Source: an uncultured Eubacteriales bacterium
GTDB lineage: Bacteria; Bacillota; Clostridia; Oscillospirales; Acutalibacteraceae
Assembly: GCA_934692675.1 (NCBI GenBank)
Contig: CAKUUD010000001.1
Location: forward strand, 124,001-188,000
DNA: 64,000 nt
Reading direction: 5' to 3'
The notes beneath the pieces are model-generated. The model saw only the letters and a program-made list of their open reading frames with translations, had not been told where the DNA came from and did not search any database. Shown here one piece after another: positions 24,173 through 32,948 of the stretch. Both the position numbers and the translations under genes were made by a program. Each line of letters opens with the position of its first letter. Positions within the stretch are counted from its first letter, which is position 1.

Positions 24173-24201
24173 ATAGAATCAAGGTTAAACCCTGATTCTA
24201 T
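24173..24201 (-). terminator. Terminator of the tRNA-Glu/tRNA-Asn unit
   Basis: ATAGAATCAAGG / CCTGATTCTAT stem with T-run on the minus strand side, directly after tRNA-Asn. Confidence 0.8.
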
Positions 24202-24210
24202 CTATCTTTT

Positions 24211-24286
24211 TGGCTCCCCCTGTTGGACTCGAACCAACGACCCTGCGGTTAACAGCCGCATGCTCTACCGACTGAGCTAAGGAGGA
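24211..24286 (-). tRNA. tRNA-Asn (anticodon GTT)
   Basis: 76 nt including encoded CCA. Acceptor TCCTCCT pairs with AGGGGGA (one wobble pair), the D-arm has AGCTCAGTCGGTAGAGC, the anticodon loop CTGTTAA lies within stem TGCGG/CCGCA, and the T-loop is TTCGAGT. Transcribed after tRNA-Glu. Confidence 0.95.
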
Positions 24287-24362
24287 ATATTCCATCGTCA
24301 CTCGACTATTACATTATAACATACTTCAAAATGTTGTCAACACATTTTTTTAAAAAATTTTT

Positions 24363-24437
24363 TGGTGACTCGTATGGGAATCGAACCCATGTTACCGGCG
24401 TGAGAGGCCGATGTCTTAACCGCTTGACCAACGAGCC
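24363..24437 (-). tRNA. tRNA-Glu (anticodon CTC)
   Basis: 75 nt including encoded CCA. Acceptor GGCTCGT/ACGAGTC, D-arm GGTCAAGCGGTTAAGAC, anticodon loop CTCTCAC within TCGGC/GCCGG, T-loop TTCGATT. Confidence 0.95.
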
Positions 24438-24605
24438 TTACTCACATTATGTTATCACACCAAAAATCTTTTGTCAATAATAATATGTGAGTTTTTTATA
24501 AAATTATTCATAAAAAATTCGTTTACCTAAAAAAATAAAATTATTTAATTGAATTTATCTAGTGCCAACTTTTTAGATTGCATAAACACTGAGTAAAATA
24601 TAGTT

Positions 24606-24632
24606 AAAGCACCCTGAAAAGAGTGCTTTTTT
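24606..24632. terminator. Terminator beside the DacF-type gene
   Basis: AAAGCAC / GTGCTTT with a 10-nt loop and six T on the plus strand. On the minus strand it sits 9 nt after the carboxypeptidase gene. Confidence 0.6.
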
Positions 24633-24640
24633 GTTATACT

Positions 24641-25810
24641 CTACATTTTAAAAAATTGAAATACCACACACCCCAGTACGGACTTGAAATTTATTTTTTC
24701 TACGTCATCAGATGAATTAATGTTGCAGCTATAAACCGTTTCGTTTCCTATATTATAATTAATTTCTCCTATTTTTTGATTTTTATCAATTGGCGCCGAA
24801 ATTTCTTCAGGCAGATTAATGTTGGAAGAGATTTTCCCCAGTAAACTTTTGTGTATCAAAAAATTTTCTTTTACTGGAGTATATATTTTAATTTCTGATT
24901 TCATGCCGTTTTTTATTTTTAAAGCTTCAGGAAAGTTTTCTGGTATTTTTGGAGTGATTTTTATAAATTCGTCAAATCCGTAATTTAAAAGAGAAATAAT
25001 TTCTTTATCTCTTTCTTTTACATCTTTTGCGCCTAAAATTACTGCTATTAATTTTACTCCATTTCTTTCTGCCGAGGCCGCCATGCAACTCCCGGCTTTT
25101 TCTGAGGTTCCGGTTTTTATTCCTGTTGATCCCTTAAAAGATTTCAAGAGTTTGTTTGTATTAACTATTTGCGTTTCGCCGTTCCTTATATGGTCAATCC
25201 AAGTCGTAAGGCAAGAGGATACGTTTTCGTGCTTCATTAATTCTTTTGCCATAATCGAAATGTCACGTGCAGTAGAAACATTCCCGTCGTCGTCTCCGCC
25301 GATGCAATCTTTGAAGATTGTATTACTCATTTGAAGCTTGGATGCTTTTTGGTTCATTTTCGATACAAAACTTCCTTCGGATTCTTTCATATGTTCCGCC
25401 AGCGATACGCACGCATCGTTTGCGGATACTAGCGCAATCGCTTTTATAAGGTCTCCAACGTATACACTTTCGTTTTCTTTTAGCCATACTCCTGCTCCCG
25501 AAACTTTTTCTGAGTTTTCACTGATAGGTACCTTTTCATTTAAATTTATATCGCCTTTTTCTATTGCTTCTGCCGCCAGGAGTAAATTCATAATTTTCAT
25601 CAAAGATGTGGCGCTGCGAACTTCTTGGCTGTTTTTTTCAAAAAGTACTTTCCCGGATTCACCGTCTATTAGAATAGCCGAAGGCGATTCTATATTTAAA
25701 TTTGTAGAGTTTTCATTCTTTTCATCACCTAGTATTCCTACCGGAAATAATATAAGCAAAAGGCTTGCCAAAGATATTTTTAAGAATTTGTTTTTAAAAA
25801 TAATTATCAC
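24641..25810 (-). CDS. dacF: D-alanyl-D-alanine carboxypeptidase (peptidase S11, DacF/PBP5 type)
   Basis: 389 residues with a signal peptide (hydrophobic 11-28) and all three active-site motifs of penicillin-binding serine peptidases: S69-L-M-K72, S129-A-N131 and K232-T-G234. The S11 domain covers about 38-275; the rest matches the beta-rich PBP5 C-terminal domain. It removes the terminal D-Ala from peptidoglycan stem peptides outside the membrane. Sporulating Bacillota have several such enzymes (DacA, DacB, DacF) and the exact orthologue is not certain. The GTG at 25810 overlaps its own GGAG site, so the real start may be a nearby ATT codon (25804 or 25801). A C-terminal amphipathic anchor may be present (VFQFFKM). 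Confidence 0.9.
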   Translation of the reverse strand: MIIIFKNKFLKISLASLLLILFPVGILGDEKNENSTNLNIESPSAILIDGESGKVLFEKNSQEVRSATSLMKIMNLLLAAEAIEKGDINLNEKVPISENSEKVSGAGVWLKENESVYVGDLIKAIALVSANDACVSLAEHMKESEGSFVSKMNQKASKLQMSNTIFKDCIGGDDDGNVSTARDISIMAKELMKHENVSSCLTTWIDHIRNGETQIVNTNKLLKSFKGSTGIKTGTSEKAGSCMAASAERNGVKLIAVILGAKDVKERDKEIISLLNYGFDEFIKITPKIPENFPEALKIKNGMKSEIKIYTPVKENFLIHKSLLGKISSNINLPEEISAPIDKNQKIGEINYNIGNETVYSCNINSSDDVEKINFKSVLGCVVFQFFKM

Positions 25811-25869
25811 TCCAAATTGTCCGTATTTTTATATTTACAATTTATGATAAAAATTTTCTCAGTATTCGT

Positions 25870-25900
25870 AGAACCCACCAACGTGTTGTTGATGGGTTCT
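25870..25900. terminator. Hairpin between fhs and the carboxypeptidase gene
   Basis: AGAACCCACCAAC / GTTGATGGGTTCT with a 5-nt loop. The T-run is better on the plus strand, but it lies just after the fhs stop codon. Confidence 0.6.
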
Positions 25901-25906
25901 TAATTT

Positions 25907-27571
25907 TTAAAATAGTCCTTTTATTTTTCCGTTTATATCTATATCAATTTTTTCAGCTGCAGGGTGTTTCGGCAGTCCGGGCATTTTTAGAATTTTCCCT
26001 GTAATTACTACGATAAATCCAGCTCCACTTGAAATGGAAATATCTTTTACATGTATATTGAAATTTGTAGGATGCCCTAGTAATGCTGGATTGTCAGAGA
26101 TTGAATATTGTGTTTTAGCTATGCAAACGGGTAGGTGAGACTTACCCAATTTTTCAATTTCTTTTATTGCTGATTCTGCTTCAGATGAATACTCTACTCC
26201 GTCTGCCCTGTAAATTTCTTTGGATATTTTAAGTATTTTATCTTTTATGCTTAATTCGTCTGAATACAGCATTTGAAAATTTGATTTTTGCTCGCACAAA
26301 TTACAAACTTTTTCAGCTAAATCAATTCCTCCGCTTCCTCCTTTAGAGTGAATATCTGCTACCGAAAATTCAGCTCCTTGTTGTAAACAGTACTCTTTAA
26401 TTTTCAAAATTTCTTTTTCAGAATCGTCTGAAAAATGATTCAATGCTACAACTACCGGTACTCCGTATTTTTTCATGTTTTCAATGTGAACTCCTAAATT
26501 GGCCAAGCCTTTTTCTACGGCTTTAGTATTTTCATTTTTTAGATTTTCCAGAGACGCTCCGCCGTTATACTTAATCGCTCTTAGAGTTGCAACTATTACT
26601 ATACAATCAGGCTTCAGATTGCCGATTCTGCATTTTATGTCCAAGAATTTTTCTGCACCCAAATCTGCTCCAAATCCTGCCTCCGTCACACAGTAATCTC
26701 CCAATTTTAACGCGAGTTTCGTACCTCTGATAGAATTGCAACCGTGTGCTATGTTCGCAAATGGCCCTCCGTGCATTATTACGGGGCATTTTTCAATTGT
26801 TTGAACTAAATTTGGGTTTATCGCATCTTTTAATAAAGCAGTCATAGCTCCTTGGATTTTTAAATCTTTTACATATATCGGATTGTTGCTGATATCGTAC
26901 GCCACTAAGATATTCCCTAATTTTTTCTTCAAATCTTCAAGATTTTTAGAAAGGCATAAAATAGCCATGATTTCTGTAGCAACCGTAATGATAAATCCAT
27001 CTTCCCGTGGAACTCCGTTTGTTATTCCGCCTAGACCTACTACAATATTTCTTAGAGCACGGTCATTCATGTCTAAACATCTTTTTACAAGGATTTTTCT
27101 AGTATCAATTTTTAGTTCGTTGCCTTGATGAATGTGATTATCAAGAACAGCGCACATGAGATTATTAGCGGAAGTTATAGCATGCATATCACCTGTGAAA
27201 TGTAAATTTATATCTTCCATCGGCAATGCCTGAGAGTACCCTCCACCTGCAGCACCGCCTTTTATTCCAAAAACCGGTCCCAACGAAGGCTCCCTTAAAG
27301 CAATCACAGCTTTTTTGTTCAGTTTGTTGAGTGCCTGGCCTAATCCTATGGTCACGGTGGTTTTGCCTTCTCCTGCGGGAGTAGGATTCATGGCGGTTAC
27401 CAGTATTAGTTTACCATCGGATTGTTTTTCTAATCTTTTAAATATTTTTTCGTTTAGCTTTGCTTTGTAATTCCCAAAAAGTTCGAGTTCCTCCTCTTGT
27501 ATATCTATTTTTTTTGCAATTTGAGATATGGGGGAGAGTTTGGTGTTTTGTGCTATTTCTATGTCGGTCAT
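25907..27571 (-). CDS. fhs: Formate--tetrahydrofolate ligase
   Basis: 554 residues, the usual length. The family signatures are present: the P-loop-like NPTPAGEGKTTVTIGLGQAL near residue 60, GIKGGAAGGGYSQALPMEDI, LHFTGDMHAITSANNL and VVALNHFSDDSEKEI. It makes 10-formyl-tetrahydrofolate from formate, THF and ATP for purine synthesis, initiator-tRNA formylation (with fmt at 32015) or the methyl branch of the Wood-Ljungdahl pathway. Cytosolic. AAAGGAGGA precedes the ATG. The gene stands alone. Confidence 0.97.
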   Translation of the reverse strand: MTDIEIAQNTKLSPISQIAKKIDIQEEELELFGNYKAKLNEKIFKRLEKQSDGKLILVTAMNPTPAGEGKTTVTIGLGQALNKLNKKAVIALREPSLGPVFGIKGGAAGGGYSQALPMEDINLHFTGDMHAITSANNLMCAVLDNHIHQGNELKIDTRKILVKRCLDMNDRALRNIVVGLGGITNGVPREDGFIITVATEIMAILCLSKNLEDLKKKLGNILVAYDISNNPIYVKDLKIQGAMTALLKDAINPNLVQTIEKCPVIMHGGPFANIAHGCNSIRGTKLALKLGDYCVTEAGFGADLGAEKFLDIKCRIGNLKPDCIVIVATLRAIKYNGGASLENLKNENTKAVEKGLANLGVHIENMKKYGVPVVVALNHFSDDSEKEILKIKEYCLQQGAEFSVADIHSKGGSGGIDLAEKVCNLCEQKSNFQMLYSDELSIKDKILKISKEIYRADGVEYSSEAESAIKEIEKLGKSHLPVCIAKTQYSISDNPALLGHPTNFNIHVKDISISSGAGFIVVITGKILKMPGLPKHPAAEKIDIDINGKIKGLF

Positions 27572-27648
27572 TAGATATTCCTCCTTTAGGAAATAATATC
27601 ATAGAGTGAGATAAAATGAAAGTTTTATAAAAATATTTTACAAAGGTA

Positions 27649-27677
27649 TTGACTATTTTTTGAAAAATATGTAATAT
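27649..27677 (+). promoter_or_regulatory. Promoter of the PI-PLC gene
   Basis: TTGACT (27649-27654), a 17-nt spacer and TAATAT (27672-27677), 35 bases before the GTG start. Confidence 0.75.
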
Positions 27678-27712
27678 TTATATAAAACCACAACCAAAAA
27701 GGAGGAATAATA

Positions 27713-28840
27713 GTGAATTATGACAATAAATTTTTTAAAGTTTTTAATTCGGTGTTTGTAGCATCTTCCATTTTTTTAAATTGCAGTGCAGCTGTGGACA
27801 AACAAAGTACAGCAGCATCGCAAAAAATTCCAAGCAGTTCAGAAAGAATTGCAGATTTTAAGGATGATCTTACTTCAGAGTTTGTAACAAAATTATCTAA
27901 ACTTATTAATAAACTAGGCAAGACTTTTAAAACCTCTTTGAACTCTTATTACAAAATAAAAGATGTTAGTGATTTTGACACCACCGAGACTTCATGTTGG
28001 ATGAAAAATCTAAAAGACGAAGCTTTGATAACTGAACTGGTGATTCCGGGCTCGCATGATAGCAGTACTTATTCAATGTCGCCTGACACCGGAAATAATT
28101 TAATTGCAAAGGCCGCCCAAACCCAAGATCTGAATATTTACGGCCAGTTAAAATTAGGAGCTCGTTCTCTTGACATCAGAGGAACAGATGTATTTGGAAA
28201 AGTAGTTACTCATCATGGAGTCGTGAATGGTTGCGAAGTAAGCGAAGTTTTGCGTGATATTATAAAATTTTCTGAAGAAAATCCCTCAGAAGTGGTCATA
28301 CTGTTGTTCAGAAACTGCAGTAAAAAGAATTTAGAAAAAATTGCGAATTTATCCGAAATCAAAGAAATCGGTCAAAAATGCTTAACTAAAAGTATGTGTA
28401 GCAGTTTAAATAAATCTCTAGGAGAAATGTCGATGGGAGATATCAGAAATCTAGGAGCTAAGTTTATACTGATAGGAAATAATGAAGAGGACATTTTCCA
28501 CAGTAACAGTAACTTGAAAAACAAATATAATGAGCCCACCCGTATGGCTGATACTAACACTATGGTGGAGCAAGAGTTAAAACAACTTGATGAATTCCCA
28601 TCTGATGTTTTAAGAAATATAAGTCCTGTTCATACTCCGTCTACCGAAGATTTCTTTAAAAATAAAGCATCTCCCATGAAAAGTGAATATAAAAGCTCGG
28701 GAATCCGAAATGAACTTTTAAGAAATAGCGATATTTTTCAGAAGAAAGCCAATATAGTTTCGCTTGACGCTCTTGCTATAAATGAGAATTTTATAAAAGA
28801 AATGATAAATATGAACAGAGAAAGAAATCTATTCTATTAA
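27713..28840 (+). CDS. Secreted phosphatidylinositol-specific phospholipase C
   Basis: 375 residues from a GTG with AAGGAGG seven bases upstream. The N-terminus has a hydrophobic signal (about 9-25) ending IFLNC, which may be a lipobox with an unusual Asn at -1. The PI-PLC X domain begins near residue 95. It has PGSHDSSTY (catalytic H115), QLKLGARSLDIR (R151 and D154 of the active site) and THHG (second His, 167/168), then a SEVVILLFR strand. Bacterial PI-PLCs cleave phosphatidylinositol or GPI anchors, which are host lipids, so this is a candidate virulence or nutrient-release factor. It converges on the 28837 gene with a 4-bp overlap. Confidence 0.88.
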   Translation: MNYDNKFFKVFNSVFVASSIFLNCSAAVDKQSTAASQKIPSSSERIADFKDDLTSEFVTKLSKLINKLGKTFKTSLNSYYKIKDVSDFDTTETSCWMKNLKDEALITELVIPGSHDSSTYSMSPDTGNNLIAKAAQTQDLNIYGQLKLGARSLDIRGTDVFGKVVTHHGVVNGCEVSEVLRDIIKFSEENPSEVVILLFRNCSKKNLEKIANLSEIKEIGQKCLTKSMCSSLNKSLGEMSMGDIRNLGAKFILIGNNEEDIFHSNSNLKNKYNEPTRMADTNTMVEQELKQLDEFPSDVLRNISPVHTPSTEDFFKNKASPMKSEYKSSGIRNELLRNSDIFQKKANIVSLDALAINENFIKEMINMNRERNLFY

Positions 28841-29535
28841 TATTTTTCAAACAAATAAAGACTACGTTTTTTGACGTAGTCTTTGAATTTGTCCGACTTT
28901 TTTAAGTCACAATATTCAAAATATATAGGTTCTGCTGACGAACCAATGATATCTATTTCTGTCGCTCCGGTTCCTAAACAAATGTCAAGATACCTGTTTG
29001 CAAAATCGTCAAGGTTAATCGTATGAATTTCATCTTCCTGTTTGGATTCGGTATTGAGGAATAATTTTCTCAATACGACTTTATCTCCGGACATACCCAA
29101 AATAAGCACAGTGTACTTAATATCGTTAGGCACGCCGCATAAAAGAATTCTGTTGCTGTCACAAAAATAATCTTTTATCGAATCTTTAAATACATCATTT
29201 AAAATTTCTTTTTTTATTCCGCTAGTATTTATCTTTACTGTGTAGCCTCCTAAATTTTTCATGTTCTCAATAGATTCTTTTTTATTTTTCATTATTTTCT
29301 TTGATCTTAATGCACCGTAAATGCTATAGATTGAAGCACCATATGAGATAGTGGTGGAGAGTATGTTTAATATTTTAATGGGAGTTGCAGAAGATAAAAA
29401 ATTGCGAACTTTTTGACTTGTTGTACTGGGCTTTTTATCAGTGGTTACGCACCTTGCGGGAACGTTTGAACATGTTGTAATCAAAGACGTACATGTAAGA
29501 ATTACTGACAACATTTTGGAAATACTTTTATTCAT
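28837..29535 (-). CDS. Secreted protein of unknown function (232 aa)
   Basis: AAAAAGGAGGAAAC precedes the ATG. The signal peptide (1 to about 28) has a cysteine near its end (SLITTCSN), so a lipoprotein is possible. A second hydrophobic stretch lies at 52-75. The remainder is an alpha/beta-looking domain with KYTVLILGMSGDKVVLRKLF and a Cys-containing tail (YFEYCDLKKSDKFKDYV). Its 3' end contains the terminator hairpin of the opposite PI-PLC gene. No family recognised. Confidence 0.75.
   Translation of the reverse strand: MNKSISKMLSVILTCTSLITTCSNVPARCVTTDKKPSTTSQKVRNFLSSATPIKILNILSTTISYGASIYSIYGALRSKKIMKNKKESIENMKNLGGYTVKINTSGIKKEILNDVFKDSIKDYFCDSNRILLCGVPNDIKYTVLILGMSGDKVVLRKLFLNTESKQEDEIHTINLDDFANRYLDICLGTGATEIDIIGSSAEPIYFEYCDLKKSDKFKDYVKKRSLYLFEKY
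28857..28884 (+). terminator. PI-PLC terminator embedded in a convergent coding sequence
   Basis: AAAGACTACGT (28857-28867) / ACGTAGTCTTT (28874-28884), 11 bp with a 6-nt loop. The stem encodes KDYVKKRSL of the minus-strand protein. Confidence 0.7.
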
Positions 29536-29572
29536 GTTTCCTCCTTTTTAACCTTCGACTTAATATAATTTA

Positions 29573-29601
29573 ATTGTATCATAAACATAATGCAACGTCA
29601 A
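29573..29601 (-). promoter_or_regulatory. Promoter of the 28837-29535 gene
   Basis: On the minus strand TTGACG (29596-29601), a 17-nt spacer and TACAAT (29573-29578), about 38 bases before the ATG. Confidence 0.7.
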
Positions 29602-29713
29602 ATAAATTAGCTACTTGAAACGAATAAATATTTTTTAATATATCGGGTAGAATATAATTTTGTTTTATAATATAATATATACACATTTTAAAGCATTTTA
29701 AGGGGTGGACTAT

Positions 29714-30730
29714 ATGTCAGATAAAAAAATTATTTTAACGGGCGACAGACCAACGGGAAAGCTTCACCTTGGGCACTATATAGGTTCGCTTAAAAATCGC
29801 GTGGAATTACAGAATAAATATGAGCAATATATATTAGTCGCAGATGTTCAAGCGCTTACCGATAATGCCGAAAATCCAGAAAAGGTCAGGGATAACGTAA
29901 TAGAATTACTTTTGGATTATTTATCTGTAGGAATAGACCCTTCCAAAACAACTATTTGCATTCAATCCATGATACCTGCCATTGCTGAACTTACTGTATT
30001 TTATTTGAATCTTGTTACTCTTTCCAGAATTGAAAGAAATCCTACCGTAAAGCAAGAACTTAAATTAAGAAAATTTGAAGGCGGAATACCCTGCGGATTT
30101 TTGACATATCCTGTCAGTCAAGCAGCTGATATAACTGCATTCGGAGCAAATTTAGTTCCTGCGGGTGAGGATCAATCGCCTATGATTGAACAGACTCGAG
30201 AGATAGTAAGAAAATTTAATTCTATCTACGACGAAATTCTTGTTGAACCTGAAATTATGTTGTCTAAAACCCCTCGTTTAGTAGGCACCGACGGAAAAAA
30301 TAAAATGAGCAAATCTCTTGGCAATACAATATATCTTTCAGATTCGGCCGATGAAATTGAAAAAAAGGTTATGAGGATGTTTACTGACCCGAATCACTTG
30401 AATATAAACGACCCTGGTGATACTAAAAACAATCCTGTATTCATATATCTTGATGCCTTTGGAGAAGATAAAGAAAAAATAAATTCCATGAAAGCTCACT
30501 ACGAAAAAGGCGGACTTGGTGATGTTGTTGTTAAAAGGTATTTGAACGAAGTTTTGCAAAACCTTTTGGCTCCGATACGTGCAAAAAGAGAAAAATTAAA
30601 AGAAAATATCGATGATGTCTATAGAGTGGCATTTGAAGGCACCGAAAAAGCAAAATTGCTTACCGAGGCTACTCTCAAAAAAGTAAAAAAAGCCATGAAA
30701 ATAGATTATTACAGTTTATTATCCAAATAA
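29714..30730 (+). CDS. trpS: Tryptophan--tRNA ligase
   Basis: 338 residues from the ATG at 29714, which follows AAGGGGTGG; an in-frame GTG at 29705 lies inside that site. Class I synthetase signatures are clear: TGDRPTGKLHLGHYIGSL (HIGH-type loop HLGH) and GKNKMSKSLGN (KMSKS). GEDQSPMIEQTREIVRKFN belongs to the tRNA-binding region. It charges tRNA-Trp in the cytosol. No T-box leader could be seen in the short upstream region, so control is probably not by T-box. Confidence 0.96.
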   Translation: MSDKKIILTGDRPTGKLHLGHYIGSLKNRVELQNKYEQYILVADVQALTDNAENPEKVRDNVIELLLDYLSVGIDPSKTTICIQSMIPAIAELTVFYLNLVTLSRIERNPTVKQELKLRKFEGGIPCGFLTYPVSQAADITAFGANLVPAGEDQSPMIEQTREIVRKFNSIYDEILVEPEIMLSKTPRLVGTDGKNKMSKSLGNTIYLSDSADEIEKKVMRMFTDPNHLNINDPGDTKNNPVFIYLDAFGEDKEKINSMKAHYEKGGLGDVVVKRYLNEVLQNLLAPIRAKREKLKENIDDVYRVAFEGTEKAKLLTEATLKKVKKAMKIDYYSLLSK

Positions 30731-30735
30731 AAATA

Positions 30736-30762
30736 AGCACTCACTTATGTGGGTGCTCTTTG
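30736..30762 (+). terminator. trpS terminator
   Basis: AGCACTCAC / GTGGGTGCT with a 4-nt loop followed by CTTTGTTTT. Confidence 0.7.
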
Positions 30763-30779
30763 TTTTAATTAGAACGAAT

Positions 30780-31988
30780 TTATTTTTTCATGCTGTGAAT
30801 TAAATTAAATATATTTTTCAAGCAGTCGGATTTGTCAAAATTTTTACAATTGTATTTCATAAAGTTCAATTTTTCAGGATTTAAAAGAAGATTTCGTATT
30901 ATATTTTCTTCTCCGGACGCGTTCTCGAGCTTTACCGCCATATTTTTTCCTACTAAGAAATTTGCATTTTCTTCTTCTTGCCCAGGTATTGTTCCAAATA
31001 ACGCCATTGGCAAATTACACGCCAAAGCTTCACTGATGGTTAACCCGCCGGGTTTAGTTATAATTAAGTCTGAAACGTGCATATACTTGTCCACTTCGTT
31101 CGTATAGTAAATTAACTTAGTGGGCTTTGTGATTTTAAATTCATCTGATTTTTTTACAGCCATAATTTTTAAATGTTTTTCAGAAATGTTTTTTAAATGC
31201 ATTTTCGCCAAAATTTTATCTCTCTTACGCAGCCTCTTTCCGTGCGTTAGTTGTTTTAAGTCGTTGAATAGCCCTTTGTTTTTGCCGGTTATAATTATTA
31301 TCTGAAAATCTAAATCTACTTTTTGAAGTTTTACAAATACTTTTCCAATATTCGCAAGCCCAAAATTTCCAGCCATTATTAAGATAGTGGGCAAATCATC
31401 CCTGAGACCTAAATTTCTTAATTCCTCTTTCTTATTTACAAAATTAAAAAAATCATTATCCACCGGTATACCAAAAGGATGAATTTTATTTTTTTCTACA
31501 CCCATTTCTTCCATAGGTTCAATCATTTCTTCGTTAGCCACAACGTATGAATCTACGTTAGGACTAAGCCAAGTCCTGTGAGGCGCATAGTCGGTCATTA
31601 TGCAGATTAGCGGTATATTTAAATTTTCATTTTTTTTCAAATGCGAAATCATTTCTGTAGAAAACGGATGAGTACTTATTATCAAATCAGGCTTTTCTTC
31701 GGCTAACAAAGGAATTAGCTTTTTGCTTATTGTTTTATTTATTATTTCGACAATTTTATTGAGAGACTTTTTATTTGTGGTAGTGTACATCAATTTCCAT
31801 ATGGTCGGATGTTTTTTTGCCAGGTGCTCATAAACTTCAACCACTGTTTTGTTAAGGAGCGGGCTAATATATTCAAGAGTATCAATGACCGTTGCAGAGT
31901 CTCCGTTTTCGTTAAGATATTCTTTTACACAATTTGCAGCGCTCATATGACCTCCGCCTGTGGACGCTGATAATATTATTATTTTCAC
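30780..31988 (-). CDS. Diacylglycerol glycosyltransferase, MGDG-synthase/UgtP family
   Basis: 402 residues from a GTG with AAAGAGGT upstream. The N-terminal MGDG-synthase domain begins IIILSASTGGGHMSAA (family signature GGGH) and has IISTHPFS and MTDYAPHRTWLSP. A GT28-type nucleotide-sugar domain follows with ILIMAGNFG, TKPGGLTISEAL and PGQEEENANFLV. Such enzymes add glucose or galactose to diacylglycerol for glycolipids and lipoteichoic acid anchors, which would fit the dlt operon at 46.3-50.5 kb. Sugar specificity cannot be told. Last gene of a vanY-fmt-glycosyltransferase cluster, 26 nt after fmt. Peripheral membrane enzyme on the cytosolic side. Confidence 0.88.
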   Translation of the reverse strand: MKIIILSASTGGGHMSAANCVKEYLNENGDSATVIDTLEYISPLLNKTVVEVYEHLAKKHPTIWKLMYTTTNKKSLNKIVEIINKTISKKLIPLLAEEKPDLIISTHPFSTEMISHLKKNENLNIPLICIMTDYAPHRTWLSPNVDSYVVANEEMIEPMEEMGVEKNKIHPFGIPVDNDFFNFVNKKEELRNLGLRDDLPTILIMAGNFGLANIGKVFVKLQKVDLDFQIIIITGKNKGLFNDLKQLTHGKRLRKRDKILAKMHLKNISEKHLKIMAVKKSDEFKITKPTKLIYYTNEVDKYMHVSDLIITKPGGLTISEALACNLPMALFGTIPGQEEENANFLVGKNMAVKLENASGEENIIRNLLLNPEKLNFMKYNCKNFDKSDCLKNIFNLIHSMKK

Positions 31989-32014
31989 AATTTACCTCTT
32001 TTTAAAATATGAAG

Positions 32015-32947
32015 TTACTTTGCCAAGCCTAAAATGACTTTGTCGCTTAATCTAAATCCTCTTGCAAAGTCTGATGCACCCATTCGTTTTTTGCCTTCTA
32101 TTTGGACTTCGATTAGCTCTAAAGAAGTATTATTTCCGCATCCTACAATAAGTGGGGAAGTAGAAACGATTTTCCCGGGGTGCGAAGAACGTACTGTAGA
32201 AATTTTTGATTTATAAATCTTAAATAATTTTCCGCGTAATCTGGTATGAGCTATAGGCCAAGAATTGCATCCGCGGATTGTATTATGGATTACCTGTGCG
32301 TCTGCGTGCCAGTCTATTTCTCCATTCAATTTGTCCAGCGGCGGCGAAAATGTTGCTTCTTCCGAATTTTGAGGAATAGGTTTCAAATTTCCTGCTTTCA
32401 ATTCTTCTAATGTTTTTATTAGTAAATCAGCTCCAACATCAGCCATCCTTACTTTGAGCTCGTCAGAAGTTTCGTTTTCCTCAATATATAGTTTACTTTG
32501 CAGCAAAATATCTCCGGTATCCAAGCCCTCGTTCATGTACATAGTAGTAACTCCCGTAACTGTATCTCCGTTAATAATGCTCCACTGGATAGGTGCCGCG
32601 CCGCGATATTTAGGCAACAAAGATCCATGCACATTTATGCATCCGTATTTTGGCATATCAATTATTTGCTTAGGAAGAATTTTTCCGTAAGCAACTACAA
32701 TGATTATATCTGGATTTAAACTTTGTATTAGATTTATTGTATCTTCTGATTTTACTTTTTCAGGTTGATAAACATCGATACCATGTTCTTCGGCAAAAAT
32801 TTTTACCGGCGGGGGAGTGATTATCATCTTTCTACCTTGCGGTTTATCAGGTTTAGTAAAAACAGCACATACATCATAATTATTATCGATTAATTTTTTC
32901 AACGAAGGAACAGCGAACTCCGGAGTACCCATAAAAACAATTTTCAA
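32015..32947 (-). CDS. fmt: Methionyl-tRNA formyltransferase
   Basis: 310 residues, usual length. The formyl-THF binding and catalytic segment is intact: VFMGTPEFAVPSL at the start, NVHGSLLPKYRGAAPIQWSI (catalytic Asn-His) and GVTTMYMNEGLDTGDIL (catalytic Asp). The C-terminal OB-like domain carries WPIAHTRLRGKLFKIYK. It formylates initiator Met-tRNA using 10-formyl-THF, the product of fhs at 25907. The start codon lies one base after the stop of the upstream VanY-like gene, so the two are co-translated. Cytosolic. Confidence 0.97.
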   Translation of the reverse strand: MKIVFMGTPEFAVPSLKKLIDNNYDVCAVFTKPDKPQGRKMIITPPPVKIFAEEHGIDVYQPEKVKSEDTINLIQSLNPDIIIVVAYGKILPKQIIDMPKYGCINVHGSLLPKYRGAAPIQWSIINGDTVTGVTTMYMNEGLDTGDILLQSKLYIEENETSDELKVRMADVGADLLIKTLEELKAGNLKPIPQNSEEATFSPPLDKLNGEIDWHADAQVIHNTIRGCNSWPIAHTRLRGKLFKIYKSKISTVRSSHPGKIVSTSPLIVGCGNNTSLELIEVQIEGKKRMGASDFARGFRLSDKVILGLAK

Positions 32948-32948
32948 T

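Noticed and set aside
29560..29713. T-box riboswitch before trpS
   Set aside because: The leader is too short and lacks the AGGGTGG-type T-box segment before a terminator; the GGGGTGG near the start is the ribosome binding site.
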